Source of the DNA: Nonomuraea turcica | GTDB lineage: Bacteria > Actinomycetota > Actinomycetes > Streptosporangiales > Streptosporangiaceae | Assembly: GCF_030718205.1 (NCBI RefSeq) | Contig: NZ_JAUZQF010000009.1 | Location: forward strand, 248,001-312,000 | Reading direction: 5' to 3' | Length of the DNA stretch: 64,000 nt | Part shown: in pieces, positions 7,645 to 15,352 of the stretch | How positions within the stretch are numbered: the stretch's first letter is position 1 | Layout of the letters: each line of letters starts with the position of its first letter | The notes under the pieces: generated by a model | The model's database searches: none | What the model was told of the DNA's origin: nothing | Seen by the model: the letters and a program-made list of their open reading frames with translations, nothing else | Translations under genes and position numbers: made by a program

Positions 7645-8005
7645 AGGCCGCCGAGCACGCCGGCGCCGATCATGAGGTGCGGTTCGTCGACCAGGCCGCC
7701 GGCCGGCGGGTCGTTCCAGAGCACGTGGCCGCCGAACATGAGGATGTCGCCCTGGCCGGGGCCGCTGTTGAGCTCGTTGGTCGCCGTGTGGGCCTTGAGG
7801 CGACGATGCGGGTGTTGTGCCACGGCGCGGTCTTGCTCGGGGTGAGGGCGCCGGACACGGCGACCTTGTCGATGCAGCACGCAGTCGCGCGGCGGTGTAG
7901 TCGTCGAACGCCTCCTCGAACGGCAGCGCCATGACGTCGCCGCCGGGTCCTTCGCCGTGGCCGTTCGAGCGAGACGATGGTGCACCCGATGAGCCGGCGC
8001 AGGTC
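7645..8005 (-). pseudogene. Decayed RibD C-terminal / dihydrofolate reductase family gene
   Basis: Consecutive pieces of one protein appear in different minus-strand frames: LRRLIGCTIVSL (about 8002-7967), then GDVMALPFEEAFDDYTAARLRAA (about 7940-7873), then VSGALTPSKTAPWHNTRIVAS (about 7858-7795), then GDILMFGGHVLWNDPPAGGLVDEPHLMIGAGVLGG (about 7750-7648). This order matches the small RibD/DHFR-like reductases of actinobacteria. At least three frameshifts and one internal deletion break it, and the C-terminus is lost where the XRE operator begins. It cannot make an intact enzyme. Confidence 0.72.
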
Positions 8006-8083
8006 CGGGTCTTCCCTTCGGCGTGGGAGAGACGGCGCCGGGGGCGGATCATCGCTCTCGCCGGGGTTTTTGCGCGGTCGGGC

Positions 8084-8124
8084 TACGTACGTACCGCATC
8101 TAGGTACCCATATGGGGATTTGTC
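8084..8124 (+). promoter_or_regulatory. Promoter-like element, left copy of an inverted pair
   Basis: TACGTACGT (8084-8092) is followed 8 nt later by TAGGTACCCATATGGGG and ATTTGTC (8101-8124). An almost identical element, in opposite orientation, lies at 11954-11918: 22 of 24 core positions are the same and the TACGTACGT box is identical, with a 4-nt spacer instead of 8. This copy points to the ATPase-domain gene at 8194, 69 bp away. The shared sequence suggests a common regulator or sigma factor. Confidence 0.55.
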
Positions 8125-8193
8125 CCGTATCGGCTGCTTCGGGGCGGTGCGCATGCTGGACACATGCTCACGCAACCGGGGGAAAGGATCAGC

Positions 8194-8718
8194 GTGGAGA
8201 CCATGTGCGAGCCGCACTTCACTCAAGGCGACCTGTCGCGGGAAAAACCCGCGTGGCGTCTGCCCTCCTGGAACGGCCTGCTGGCCGTAGGACATGACCT
8301 GGCGCTGCGCGCCGGATGGGCCGGACAGGAGCGCACCGTCACCTGGACGCTGTCGGCCCGGCCTTCGGCCGTGCGCACCGCGCGCCGCCTGAGCGCCGCC
8401 CGGCTGTCGGCCTGGCAGCTGGCCGAGCCCACCACTGGGCCCGCCGCTGTGCCCGCCGCTGAAACCGCCACGGGGACCGCGGTGCAGCTGGTCGAGCGGC
8501 TCGTCGCCGACGCCCTCGCCCGCGGCGCCGAGAAGATCAAGCTGACGTTGTCGGCCGAGGACGGCCTGCTGCGCTGCGAGGTCGACGAGCAGCGCGCCTC
8601 CCACGCCGTCGTCCGGCCCTCCCGCGCCGCCTGCGCCGACCTGGACCGGCTGGCGTGCTGCTGGGGCGCCGCCGGCGCCGTCGTCTGGTTCGAGCTGCGC
8701 CTGACGCCGCAGCACTGA
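8194..8718 (+). CDS. Hypothetical protein with a degenerate histidine-kinase-like ATPase domain
   Basis: A 174-residue protein. The C-terminal half (VQLVERLVADALARGAEKIKLTLSAEDGLLRCEVDEQ) resembles the ELVTNAxxHG...LRxEV pattern of HATPase_c anti-sigma/kinase domains, but the N-box asparagine is replaced and no clear G-boxes are seen, so ATP binding is doubtful. I choose the GTG at 8194, with AAAGGA 6 nt upstream, over the ATG at 8164, which lacks a ribosome-binding site. It follows a promoter-like element shared with the DUF5999 gene. Function unknown. Confidence 0.6.
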   Translation: METMCEPHFTQGDLSREKPAWRLPSWNGLLAVGHDLALRAGWAGQERTVTWTLSARPSAVRTARRLSAARLSAWQLAEPTTGPAAVPAAETATGTAVQLVERLVADALARGAEKIKLTLSAEDGLLRCEVDEQRASHAVVRPSRAACADLDRLACCWGAAGAVVWFELRLTPQH

Positions 8719-8743
8719 CCGTTGAAAGGGAGTCACCCGCACC

Positions 8744-8836
8744 GTGCGCAGAATTCAGATCCGCACCACCAAGAAACCCCGTATCCGGCTCGGCCTGGAC
8801 CTGCGGACCCCGTCAGGGCGGGCACTGCCGTACTGA
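8744..8836 (+). CDS. Short basic peptide ORF (30 aa)
   Basis: GTG at 8744 after AAAGGGAG opens a 30-codon frame starting MRRIQIRTTKKPRIRLGLDL and ending ALPY. It is rich in Arg/Lys in its first half, lies 25 nt after the upstream stop, and ends just before a strong terminator, so it looks like the last gene of a two-gene transcript. No family recognised; it could also be chance. Confidence 0.35.
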   Translation: MRRIQIRTTKKPRIRLGLDLRTPSGRALPY

Positions 8837-8872
8837 TCGGCAGCCGGCCCGGGCCACAAGCACGCCCGATGG

Positions 8873-8912
8873 CCGGTTCCGGCCCCCTATGCTGCCACCA
8901 GGCCGGAACCGG
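8873..8912. terminator. Bidirectional terminator hairpin
   Basis: Perfect 12-bp arms CCGGTTCCGGCC (8873-8884) and GGCCGGAACCGG (8901-8912) with a 16-nt loop, placed between the convergent ends of the short peptide ORF and the LuxR-family gene. Confidence 0.6.
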
Positions 8913-8919
8913 TGCCTGA

Positions 8920-11286
8920 TCACGACGCCGCGTCGTCGTCGGCGCGGGCCTGCTCGCCCACCCATACCGCGATCTGGGCGCGGGAGCTGAACCCGAGCTT
9001 GGTCAGGATGTGCTCGATGTGGCCCTCCGCGGTCCGCTGGGCGATCACCAGGGAGGCCGCGATCTCCTTGTTCGTCATCCCCTGCGCCACCAGCTGAGCG
9101 ATCTCCCGCTCGCGGCGCGTCAGCGGCGCCTGCTCCCCCTTGGCCTCCGGCGCCTCCTTGGCCTCCGCGCCGCCGGGCTTGTCCTCGGCCAGCGCGTACG
9201 CCACCGCCTCCTCATACGGCAGCCGGGCGCCCCGCCGCACCGCCGCCGCGAAAGCCCCCTCCCCCAGCGCCTGACGCGTACGCGCCCGGCACTCGTCGTG
9301 GTAACCGGCCAGATGCCCGTACCCCGACAGCGGCGCCCCGACCAGGCTCCACACGCTCTCCAGCACGCCCAGCAGCCGCGCGGCCCGCTCGAACAGGCCC
9401 TGCGTGGCGGCGATCCAGGCCAGCACCTCGATCGTGATCCCCACACCCAGCTGGTCGCCGAGCGACCGGTTGAACGCCAGGCTCTGGCGCTCCAGTTCGG
9501 TGGCGCGCGGCAGGTCCCCCTGACGCCACACCTCCACCCCCAGCGCCATCATCGTGTACGCCTTGTGCCAGCCCTCCCCATGGGCCTCGCACACCGCCAG
9601 GGCCTGCTCGGCCGTGGCGATGGCCGCCTGCGACTGGCCCAGGAACGAGCGGGCCAGCGACAGCCGGATGAGCGACAGGGCCAGCCCGACCGGGTCGCCG
9701 GTGGCGCGATGGCGGTGCAGGGCCCGCTCGTAGCAGCCGATCGCGTCCCGGGGGCGCTCCTGGCACATGGCGACCATGCCGGAGAACAGCTCGGCGTACC
9801 CCAGCAGCGCCTCGTCATTCAGGCGCTCGCCGATGCGCCGGCACTCCTCCAGCATGGCCTGCGCGGCCGGCAGGTCGGCCTGGATGACGGCCAGCCAGCC
9901 GCCGGCCCACAACGCGCGGCCGCGTACGTCGTCAGGTGAGGAAACGGTGGCCAGTCCCCGCTCCAGCCAGGCCCGTCCCTCACCTAGGTAATAACTGGTG
10001 ATCCAGTGATACAGCAGATCGGCGGCCATGCTCAGCCCGGTCGTGGCATCGGCCGGCGTCGTCAGCCAGCCGTCCAGGGCGCTGCGCAGGTTGGCGTGCT
10101 CCAGCTGCAGCCGGGTGAACCAGGCCACCTGCTCCGGCCCGAACACCTCCGCACGGGCACGGCCGGCCAGGTCGCGATAATAAGCGCGATGCCGCCGCCG
10201 CAGCCGCGTCTCCTCGCCGCGCTCGCGCAACCGCTCGTGGCCGTACTGGCGCAGTGTCTCCAGCATCCGGTAGCGGACGCCGCCCGGATGGTCTTCTCGA
10301 ATCAGGACGGACTTGTCCACCAGGCCGATCACCAGGTCGAGGACGTCCTCGCGGTCGATGCCGCTCCCGCAGCAGACCGTCTCGGCCCCCTCCAGGTCCA
10401 GGCTCCCGGCGAACACCGAGGCTCGATGCCATAGCAGCCGTTCCTCCTCCGAACATAGGGCGTGACTCCAGTCGATCAGGGCGCGCAGCGTCTGGTGGCG
10501 CGGCAGCACCGCCCGCGACCCGCCGGTCAGCAGCCGGAACCGGTCGTCCAGCCGCTCCAGCAGCTGCTTGGCCGACAGGGCGCGCAGCCGCACGGCGGCC
10601 AGCTCGATGCCCAGGGGCAGGCCGTCCAGGCGGCGGATGATGCCGGAGACGATGTCGCGGTTGTCGTCGGTGACGGCGAACGAGGGCACCACGGCACGGG
10701 CCCGCTCGGTGAACAGCTGCACCGCGTCCGTCTGCGTCAGCGTCTCCAGCGGCGTGTTGCCGTTGCCGTTGGGCAGCGGCAGCGGCGCCACCGGCACCGC
10801 GTGCTCGCTGGCGATGCCGAGCACGTGCCGGCTGGTGGCCAGGATGCGCAGCTCGGGTGCGGCGCGCAGCAGGGTGTCGGCCAGCACGGCGCACTCGCCC
10901 ACGACGTGCTCGCAGTTGTCCAGGATCATCAGGGCCTGCTTGTCGCGCAGGTGGTCGGTCAGGACCCGCATCGGCGGCGTGGTGCTGTGGTCGAGGATCT
11001 CCAGTGCCTCGGCCACGGCCCGGGTCAGCATGTCCGGCTTCTCCAGCGCGGCCAGTTCCACCAGCCACACACCGTCGCGGAAGGCGCGCCGCACCTCGTG
11101 GGCGACGCGCAGCGCCAGGCGTGTCTTGCCGACCCCGCCGACGCCGGTCAGCGTGACCGCCCGCGAGACGGACAGCAGCTGCCGGACCTCGGCCACCTCC
11201 TGCCGACGTCCCACGAAACTCGTCACCTCGGCCGGGAGGCTGCCGCTGTGCTGCCCCCGGGAGGCGCTGTTCGTCACCGTTGTCAT
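8920..11286 (-). CDS. Large ATPase LuxR-family transcriptional regulator (LAL/NB-ARC type)
   Basis: A 788-residue regulator. The N-terminal nucleotide-binding domain has Walker A GVGGVGKTRLALRVAHEV (about residues 48-65) and Walker B ALMILDNCEH. A middle region of helical repeats (GYAELFSGMVAMCQERPRDAIGCYERAL and similar, TPR-like) follows. The C-terminal LuxR HTH is LTRREREIAQLVAQGMTNKEIAASLVIAQRTAEGHIEHILTKLG. ATP- and ligand-dependent activators of this architecture control metabolism and secondary metabolite clusters. The ATG at 11286 removes a low-quality in-frame extension. It sits between the two copies of the inverted promoter element, so those flanking genes are plausible targets. 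Confidence 0.92.
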   Translation of the reverse strand: MTTVTNSASRGQHSGSLPAEVTSFVGRRQEVAEVRQLLSVSRAVTLTGVGGVGKTRLALRVAHEVRRAFRDGVWLVELAALEKPDMLTRAVAEALEILDHSTTPPMRVLTDHLRDKQALMILDNCEHVVGECAVLADTLLRAAPELRILATSRHVLGIASEHAVPVAPLPLPNGNGNTPLETLTQTDAVQLFTERARAVVPSFAVTDDNRDIVSGIIRRLDGLPLGIELAAVRLRALSAKQLLERLDDRFRLLTGGSRAVLPRHQTLRALIDWSHALCSEEERLLWHRASVFAGSLDLEGAETVCCGSGIDREDVLDLVIGLVDKSVLIREDHPGGVRYRMLETLRQYGHERLRERGEETRLRRRHRAYYRDLAGRARAEVFGPEQVAWFTRLQLEHANLRSALDGWLTTPADATTGLSMAADLLYHWITSYYLGEGRAWLERGLATVSSPDDVRGRALWAGGWLAVIQADLPAAQAMLEECRRIGERLNDEALLGYAELFSGMVAMCQERPRDAIGCYERALHRHRATGDPVGLALSLIRLSLARSFLGQSQAAIATAEQALAVCEAHGEGWHKAYTMMALGVEVWRQGDLPRATELERQSLAFNRSLGDQLGVGITIEVLAWIAATQGLFERAARLLGVLESVWSLVGAPLSGYGHLAGYHDECRARTRQALGEGAFAAAVRRGARLPYEEAVAYALAEDKPGGAEAKEAPEAKGEQAPLTRREREIAQLVAQGMTNKEIAASLVIAQRTAEGHIEHILTKLGFSSRAQIAVWVGEQARADDDAAS

Positions 11287-11634
11287 GGCGCCTTTCACGA
11301 CGCGGCCTGGCGGGTCACCATGGCGCCGTGACCCCGTCGTCGCCCCCAGGTTATGTCCCGGCCGTTTTCCGGGGCAGTTCACGCTAAAAACCCACAGGAA
11401 GTTTTTGCCTCCCATGGGCATGCCGCGACCCCGCCTTGACCAGCCTCCGCAGGGCGCGCGGCACGGATCGCGAGGGAGGATCCGTGCCGCGCGCGTGCGC
11501 CCGGTGCGCGGCGCACCGGGCCGCCCTGTGCGCGTGAGCAGGGGAACCTCACGCGTCCAGAGCCGCGGGCGCCGAAAGCGCCGTGGAGGACAACGTCCAG
11601 GACGCCAGCGGCGCCCCGGACGAGGTGGGCGGCC
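11287..11634. other. Intergenic region with terminator
   Basis: No gene is evident. It holds the 5' region of the LuxR-family gene, with the 8-mer ATGGCGCC repeated at the start codon and about 35 bp upstream, and the terminator at 11454-11494. Confidence 0.5.
11454..11494. terminator. Strong hairpin terminator
   Basis: A perfect 16-bp GC-rich inverted repeat (11454-11469 and 11479-11494; arms GCGCGCGGCACGGATC / GATCCGTGCCGCGCGC) with a 9-nt loop. It lies downstream of the DUF5999 gene on the minus strand and insulates the LuxR-family gene from it. Confidence 0.7.
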
Positions 11635-11823
11635 TCATGCCGCGGTCAGCACCGGTACGGGCACGACGCTGCGCCCATCGGGCAGCAGCTCGCCGGTGTC
11701 GTCGAAGAACACCACCCCGTTGCACAGCAGACCCCATCCCTGCTCGGGGTGGTAGGCGACCAGACGCGCGGCCTCGCGGCCGGCGGCGTCGGCGGGCGGG
11801 CATGGAGGCAGATGCTGGCACAT
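11635..11823 (-). CDS. DUF5999 family protein
   Basis: A 62-residue protein typical of DUF5999: MCQHLPPCPPADAAGREAARLVAYHPEQGWGLLCNGVVFFDDTGELLPDGR. Conserved cysteines at residues 2, 8 and 34 and the QGWxLLCNGVVxFxDTGELLPDG core are diagnostic. The family is common in actinomycetes and has no known function. Its upstream region carries the right copy of the inverted promoter-like element. Confidence 0.85.
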   Translation of the reverse strand: MCQHLPPCPPADAAGREAARLVAYHPEQGWGLLCNGVVFFDDTGELLPDGRSVVPVPVLTAA

Positions 11824-11917
11824 GACGCGAATCCTCGAACTTTCCGGTTCCCTCGCTCCCCGCCTTCTCGCGGGTCACACCATCAGAGTGCCTCCGCACC
11901 CACCCCCAGAAAGAGGT

Positions 11918-11954
11918 GATAAATCCCCATATAGGTACCTATGTCACGTACGTA
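11918..11954 (-). promoter_or_regulatory. Promoter-like element, right copy of an inverted pair
   Basis: Read on the minus strand from 11954: TACGTACGT, 4 nt, then TAGGTACCTATATGGGG and ATTTATC. It is nearly identical to 8084-8124 but inverted. It ends 94 bp upstream of the DUF5999 start and is the only AT-rich stretch nearby, consistent with a promoter. Confidence 0.55.
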
Positions 11955-12000
11955 AGTGGAGGGCCGCCCCCACCCCGAGACGACCCTCCACCCGCCGGCG

Positions 12001-12516
12001 TCAGCCGGCTGCGCGCACCGGCTGGCGCAACACCGTCCGCGGAAGCGGAGCGTCGAACGCCGTCAGATACACCTCGTGATGCATCCCGTGAGGCACCAAG
12101 CCCTTCCCGGCCATGAACTCCTCCATCACCGCCAGCGACACATGCTCCTCACTGAACGGCCCCTCGTGAACCACCTCCACACACAACCCCTCCGTGAACG
12201 TCACCACCTGCACCCGATCCACCGCCGCCCCCGAGCCCCGAGCCTCCTCCCGCGCCCGCTCCAGCGCCCCCGCCTCCACCGGCCCCGCCGGCGGCAGCAG
12301 CAGGTGCCAGCGCCACGACTCCCGCTCCACCTCCAGCCCCGGCCGCTCGTCCTCCACCCACCACAGGCCCTCCAGCGGCCCACCCGGCCCGCCCATCGGC
12401 CCGGCCACCGCATACAGCGCCCGGATCGCCGCGCCATGCTCGGCACCGCCCGGCTCCCCCACGCCCGACACGCACAACCGCGTCACCGCACCATGCGTCA
12501 CCAGATCAGGGATCAT
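12001..12516 (-). CDS. GyrI-like small-molecule-binding domain protein
   Basis: A 171-residue protein whose C-terminal half (RVQVVTFTEGLCVEVVHEGPFSEEHVSLAVMEEFMAGKGLVPHGMHHEVYLTAFDAPLPR) matches stand-alone GyrI-like domains, the SHS2-type ligand-binding fold of BmrR/AraC partners. Its ATG overlaps the stop of the upstream MerR gene by 4 nt. The MerR protein also ends in such a domain, so the pair may sense the same type of amphipathic ligand. Confidence 0.78.
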   Translation of the reverse strand: MIPDLVTHGAVTRLCVSGVGEPGGAEHGAAIRALYAVAGPMGGPGGPLEGLWWVEDERPGLEVERESWRWHLLLPPAGPVEAGALERAREEARGSGAAVDRVQVVTFTEGLCVEVVHEGPFSEEHVSLAVMEEFMAGKGLVPHGMHHEVYLTAFDAPLPRTVLRQPVRAAG

Positions 12517-13322
12517 TGCTCCTCCTCCATCGCGACCATCACGTCCGTCGTCAGCTCCTCCGGCGAGGTGAGCGCCGGATCCGACACGTACACCTCGCGG
12601 ATCGGACCAGCCACCGCATGCCGCCGCTCGGCACACCACGCCAGCACGGCATGCGCCGTCAACGAAATCTGCTCATAAGGCCCGACATGCGTCGCACAGG
12701 CGAACACACCACCGAATAGAACCTGCACCTCCGCTCCCCCGCCCAGCTCCTCACCCACCGATCCGCCCACCTCATCGCCCAGCACCAGCGCGACCGACAC
12801 CTCCACCACCTCGCCCAGCTCCACCGGGAACAACCCGATCAGCCGCACCTCCGCCCTGCCCGCCGGCAGGCACCGCAGCACCCGGCGCACCGCCGCCGAC
12901 GTGGCCCGCCCGATGTCCTCCGGGCCCCGCGCCACCTCCCGCACCACCGCCGCCCGCCGCGGCGGCTCCGCCACCAGCCGCACCCGCGCCGACGGCAACC
13001 CCTCGGCCATCACCCGCTCCAGCGCCGCCAGCATCCGCCGCCGCCGCGCCAGCTCCGCCTCCAGCTCCGCACGCACCGGCGCCAGCGCCTGCGGCCCGCC
13101 CGCCAGCACCTGCGCCACCACCGCCAACGGCACGTCCATCGACCGCAGCAACCCGATCGCCAGCGCCTCCCGCGCCTGCGCCGCCCGGTAATACCGGTAA
13201 CCCGTCCCCGCGTCCACATACGCCGGCCGCAACAACCCCAGCTCGTCGTAGTGCCGCAACTGCTTGACGCTCAACCGGCCCAGCCGGGCGAACTGCCCGA
13301 TCGGCAGCAGATCCTCTTCCAC
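12513..13322 (-). CDS. MerR family regulator with GyrI-like effector domain
   Basis: About 269 residues. The N-terminal MerR winged helix is LLPIGQFARLGRLSVKQLRHYDELGLLRPAYVDAGTGYRYY, followed by a coiled-coil dimer helix (ALAPVRAELEAELARRRRMLAALERV). The C-terminal part (about residues 120-269) has the BmrR/GyrI-like pattern ending in GPIREVYVSDP. I prefer the GTG at 13322, close to the HTH; an in-frame ATG at 13376 lies inside the promoter region shared with the divergent MerR gene. A multidrug-type sensor is likely. Confidence 0.87.
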   Translation of the reverse strand: MEEDLLPIGQFARLGRLSVKQLRHYDELGLLRPAYVDAGTGYRYYRAAQAREALAIGLLRSMDVPLAVVAQVLAGGPQALAPVRAELEAELARRRRMLAALERVMAEGLPSARVRLVAEPPRRAAVVREVARGPEDIGRATSAAVRRVLRCLPAGRAEVRLIGLFPVELGEVVEVSVALVLGDEVGGSVGEELGGGAEVQVLFGGVFACATHVGPYEQISLTAHAVLAWCAERRHAVAGPIREVYVSDPALTSPEELTTDVMVAMEEEQ

Positions 13323-13365
13323 ACCCCCAGCATGGGGCCTCCCACCAAGGGAGAGTCCAGCCGGC

Positions 13366-13396
13366 TTGACCCTCACGCAACGGCAGACCGCACAGT
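13366..13396 (+). promoter_or_regulatory. MerR-type promoter with 19-bp spacer
   Basis: TTGACC (13366-13371) and CACAGT (13391-13396) are separated by 19 bp, the long spacer typical of MerR-activated promoters. The -10 is 6 nt from the ATG at 13403, so the transcript would be leaderless or have a very short leader. The TipA-like product of the gene is the likely activator. Confidence 0.45.
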
Positions 13397-13402
13397 GGAG
13401 AC

Positions 13403-14161
13403 ATGAGCTTCTCCGTAGGGCAGGTCGCCCGGCTTGCCGGCATCACCGTCCGCACCCTGCACCACTACGACGAGATCGGCCTGCTCACCCCCGGCGAGCG
13501 CACCCGCGCCGGCTACCGCCGCTACACCGACGCCGACCTCGTCCGCCTGCAGCACATCCTCCTCTACCGCGAACTCGGCTTCCCCCTGGAGGAGATCGCC
13601 GTCATCCTCGACGAACCCGCCACCGACGAGCTCACCCACCTGCGCCGCCAGCACGAACTGCTCACCCGCCGCGCCCAGCACCTGCAGCACGTCATCGCCG
13701 CCGTCGAACGCGCCATGCAGGCCCGCACCCTCGACCTCCCCCTCACGCCCGAGGAACGTTTCGAGATCTTCGGCGGCTTCCGCCCCGAAGACCACGACGC
13801 CGAAGTCGAACGCCGCTGGGGCGACACCGCCCAGTACGCCGAAAGCCGCCGCCGCGTCGCCGGCTACACCAAGGCCGACTGGCTCGAGCTCAAGGCCGAG
13901 GCCGCCGCCATCGGCGGCGACCTCGTCGCCGCCTTCAAGGCCGGACTGCCCGCCGACGGCGAGCTCGCCATGGACCTGGCCGAACGCCACCGCGGCCACA
14001 TCACCCGCTGGTTCTACGACTGCAGCCACGACATGCACCGCCGCCTGGGCGACCTGTACGTCGACGACCCTCGCTTCACCGCCGCCTACGACGCCCTCGC
14101 CCCCGGCCTGGCCGGCTACCTGCGCCAGGCCATCCACGCCAACGCCCGCCGCCACCCCTAA
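13403..14161 (+). CDS. MerR family regulator with TipAS antibiotic-recognition domain
   Basis: A 252-residue TipA-like activator. The N-terminal MerR HTH is SFSVGQVARLAGITVRTLHHYDEIGLLTPGERTRAGYRRYTDADLVRLQHILLYRELGFPLEEIAVIL. A coiled coil (about residues 75-107) links to the TipAS domain with ERFEIFGGF...EVERRWGDTAQYAES and HRGHITRWFYDCSHDMHRRLGDLYVDDPRFTAAYD. In the family TipAS binds thiopeptides and other ligands. Divergent from the other MerR gene. Confidence 0.92.
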   Translation: MSFSVGQVARLAGITVRTLHHYDEIGLLTPGERTRAGYRRYTDADLVRLQHILLYRELGFPLEEIAVILDEPATDELTHLRRQHELLTRRAQHLQHVIAAVERAMQARTLDLPLTPEERFEIFGGFRPEDHDAEVERRWGDTAQYAESRRRVAGYTKADWLELKAEAAAIGGDLVAAFKAGLPADGELAMDLAERHRGHITRWFYDCSHDMHRRLGDLYVDDPRFTAAYDALAPGLAGYLRQAIHANARRHP

Positions 14162-14164
14162 TAC

Positions 14165-14199
14165 ATGCCCTTGCAGGCATATAACCCGGTGAGTATATT
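14165..14199 (+). promoter_or_regulatory. Promoter and operator for the ArsR-SRPBCC operon
   Basis: TTGCAG (14171-14176), 17 bp, TATATT (14194-14199): a good housekeeping-type promoter, only 6 nt from the ATG at 14206, so the mRNA is probably leaderless. The inverted repeat ATGCC-N6-GGCAT (14165-14180) spans the -35 box and is a fitting ArsR operator. Confidence 0.6.
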
Positions 14200-14205
14200 C
14201 GGGGT

Positions 14206-14514
14206 ATGCGCTTCGACGTGCTCGCAGAACCCGCCCGACGCCACATCCTCGACCTGCTCCTCGAACGCCCCCGCCTCGTCGGCGAACTCACCGCCCACCT
14301 CGGCCTCACCCAGCCCGGCACCTCCAAACACCTGCGCGCCCTGCGCGAAGCCGGCCTCGTCACCGTCCGCAAAGACGCCCAACGCCGCTGGTACGAACTC
14401 CGCCCCGCCCCCCTCGCCGAAATCGACGCCTGGCTCACCCCCTACCGCCGCCTCTGGACCCACACCCTCGACCGCCTCGAAGCCCACCTCGACACCATGG
14501 AGGACGACCAGTGA
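14206..14514 (+). CDS. ArsR family transcriptional regulator
   Basis: A 102-residue winged-helix protein: FDVLAEPARRHILDLLLERPRLVGELTAHLGLTQPGTSKHLRALREAGLVTVRKDAQRRWYELRPAPLAEIDAWL. This is the non-metal ArsR subgroup (no CxC in the recognition helix) usually paired with SRPBCC/AHSA1 proteins. Its stop overlaps the GTG of the SRPBCC gene (GTGA), giving coupled translation. Confidence 0.9.
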   Translation: MRFDVLAEPARRHILDLLLERPRLVGELTAHLGLTQPGTSKHLRALREAGLVTVRKDAQRRWYELRPAPLAEIDAWLTPYRRLWTHTLDRLEAHLDTMEDDQ

Positions 14515-15293
14515 ACGAAACCCTCACCCTGCACCCCGACGGCCGCACCACCGTCCGCATGCAACGCCGCCTCCCCCACCCACCCGACAAGGTCTGGCGC
14601 GCCATCACCCAGCCCGAACACCTCGCCGCCTGGTTTCCCGCCGAGGTCACCATCGACGGCGACCGCATCACCTACAGCTTCGGCCCCGACGGCCGCATCA
14701 CCCACCACGACCCACCCCACGTCTTCGCCCACACCTGGGGCGACGACCACCTCCGCTGGGAGCTCGAGCCCGACGGCCCCGGCACCCTGCTCACCTTCAC
14801 CCACACCTTCACCGACCGCCACGGCGCCGCCAGCTTCACCACCGGCTGGCACACCTGCATCGCCGCCCTGCGCGCCCACCTCGACGGCCGCCCCTTCCCG
14901 CACGACCCCGCCGCCATGGCCCGCCTACACGAGGACTACATCCACATCCTCGGCCTCGACCCCGCCACCGTCGACGGCGACACCCTGCGCCTGGAACGCC
15001 AGCTCACCCGCCCCGCCGACGACGTCTGGCACCACCTCGACGGCGACCAGGCCACCCTCGGCGACCCGCCCCCCGCGCCCTTCACCGCCACCGGCGTCCC
15101 GGCAGGCCCCGTCACCCGCACCGAAACCGGCAAGATCCTCGAATACGACACCCCGAGCGGCACCGTCCGCTGGGAACTGACCCAGGGCACCGGCCACGGC
15201 GCGCGCCTGATCCTCACCTGCACCGGCGACCCGGCCACCCTGCCCGCCTGGCGCGTCCGCGTCGAAGAACTGGCCGCTGCCCTCGTGGGCTGA
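14511..15293 (+). CDS. SRPBCC (AHSA1-like) family protein
   Basis: A 260-residue protein with a complete AHSA1/START-like domain (RLPHPPDKVWRAITQPEHLAAWFPAEVTIDGDRITYSF ... HVFAHTWGDDHLRWELEPDGPGTLLTFTHTFTDR) and a second, weaker repeat in the C-terminal half (RQLTRPADDVWHHLDG... onward). The fold binds hydrophobic ligands. The ArsR regulator directly upstream probably controls it. Confidence 0.83.
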   Translation: MNETLTLHPDGRTTVRMQRRLPHPPDKVWRAITQPEHLAAWFPAEVTIDGDRITYSFGPDGRITHHDPPHVFAHTWGDDHLRWELEPDGPGTLLTFTHTFTDRHGAASFTTGWHTCIAALRAHLDGRPFPHDPAAMARLHEDYIHILGLDPATVDGDTLRLERQLTRPADDVWHHLDGDQATLGDPPPAPFTATGVPAGPVTRTETGKILEYDTPSGTVRWELTQGTGHGARLILTCTGDPATLPAWRVRVEELAAALVG

Positions 15294-15332
15294 TTTGTTA
15301 GAAGCTCACGGTATGCCGTACCAGCCCGAGGT

Positions 15333-15352
15333 CCTTTACAATGTAGATCACT
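15333..15352. repeat. Convergent-gap palindromic motif, copy 1
   Basis: CCTTTACAATGTAGATCACT. The core TTTACA-a-TGTAGA is an imperfect palindrome. Nearly the same 20-mer occurs at 23437 and 27813, each time in the short gap between a plus gene and a convergent minus gene and touching the minus gene's stop codon. The TACA-N-TGTA half-sites resemble operators of BlaI/MecI-type repressors. Confidence 0.55.

Noticed and set aside
8084..11954. Inverted elements at both ends of an interval, considered as terminal inverted repeats of a mobile element
   Set aside because: No transposase or target duplication; the internal spacers differ (8 versus 4 nt) and each copy sits at promoter distance from a gene, so shared regulation is simpler.
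15333..15352. BlaI/MecI operator as a firm assignment for the convergent-gap motif
   Set aside because: Half-sites fit, but no blaI or M56 peptidase gene is near and all three copies are at gene ends, not promoters.
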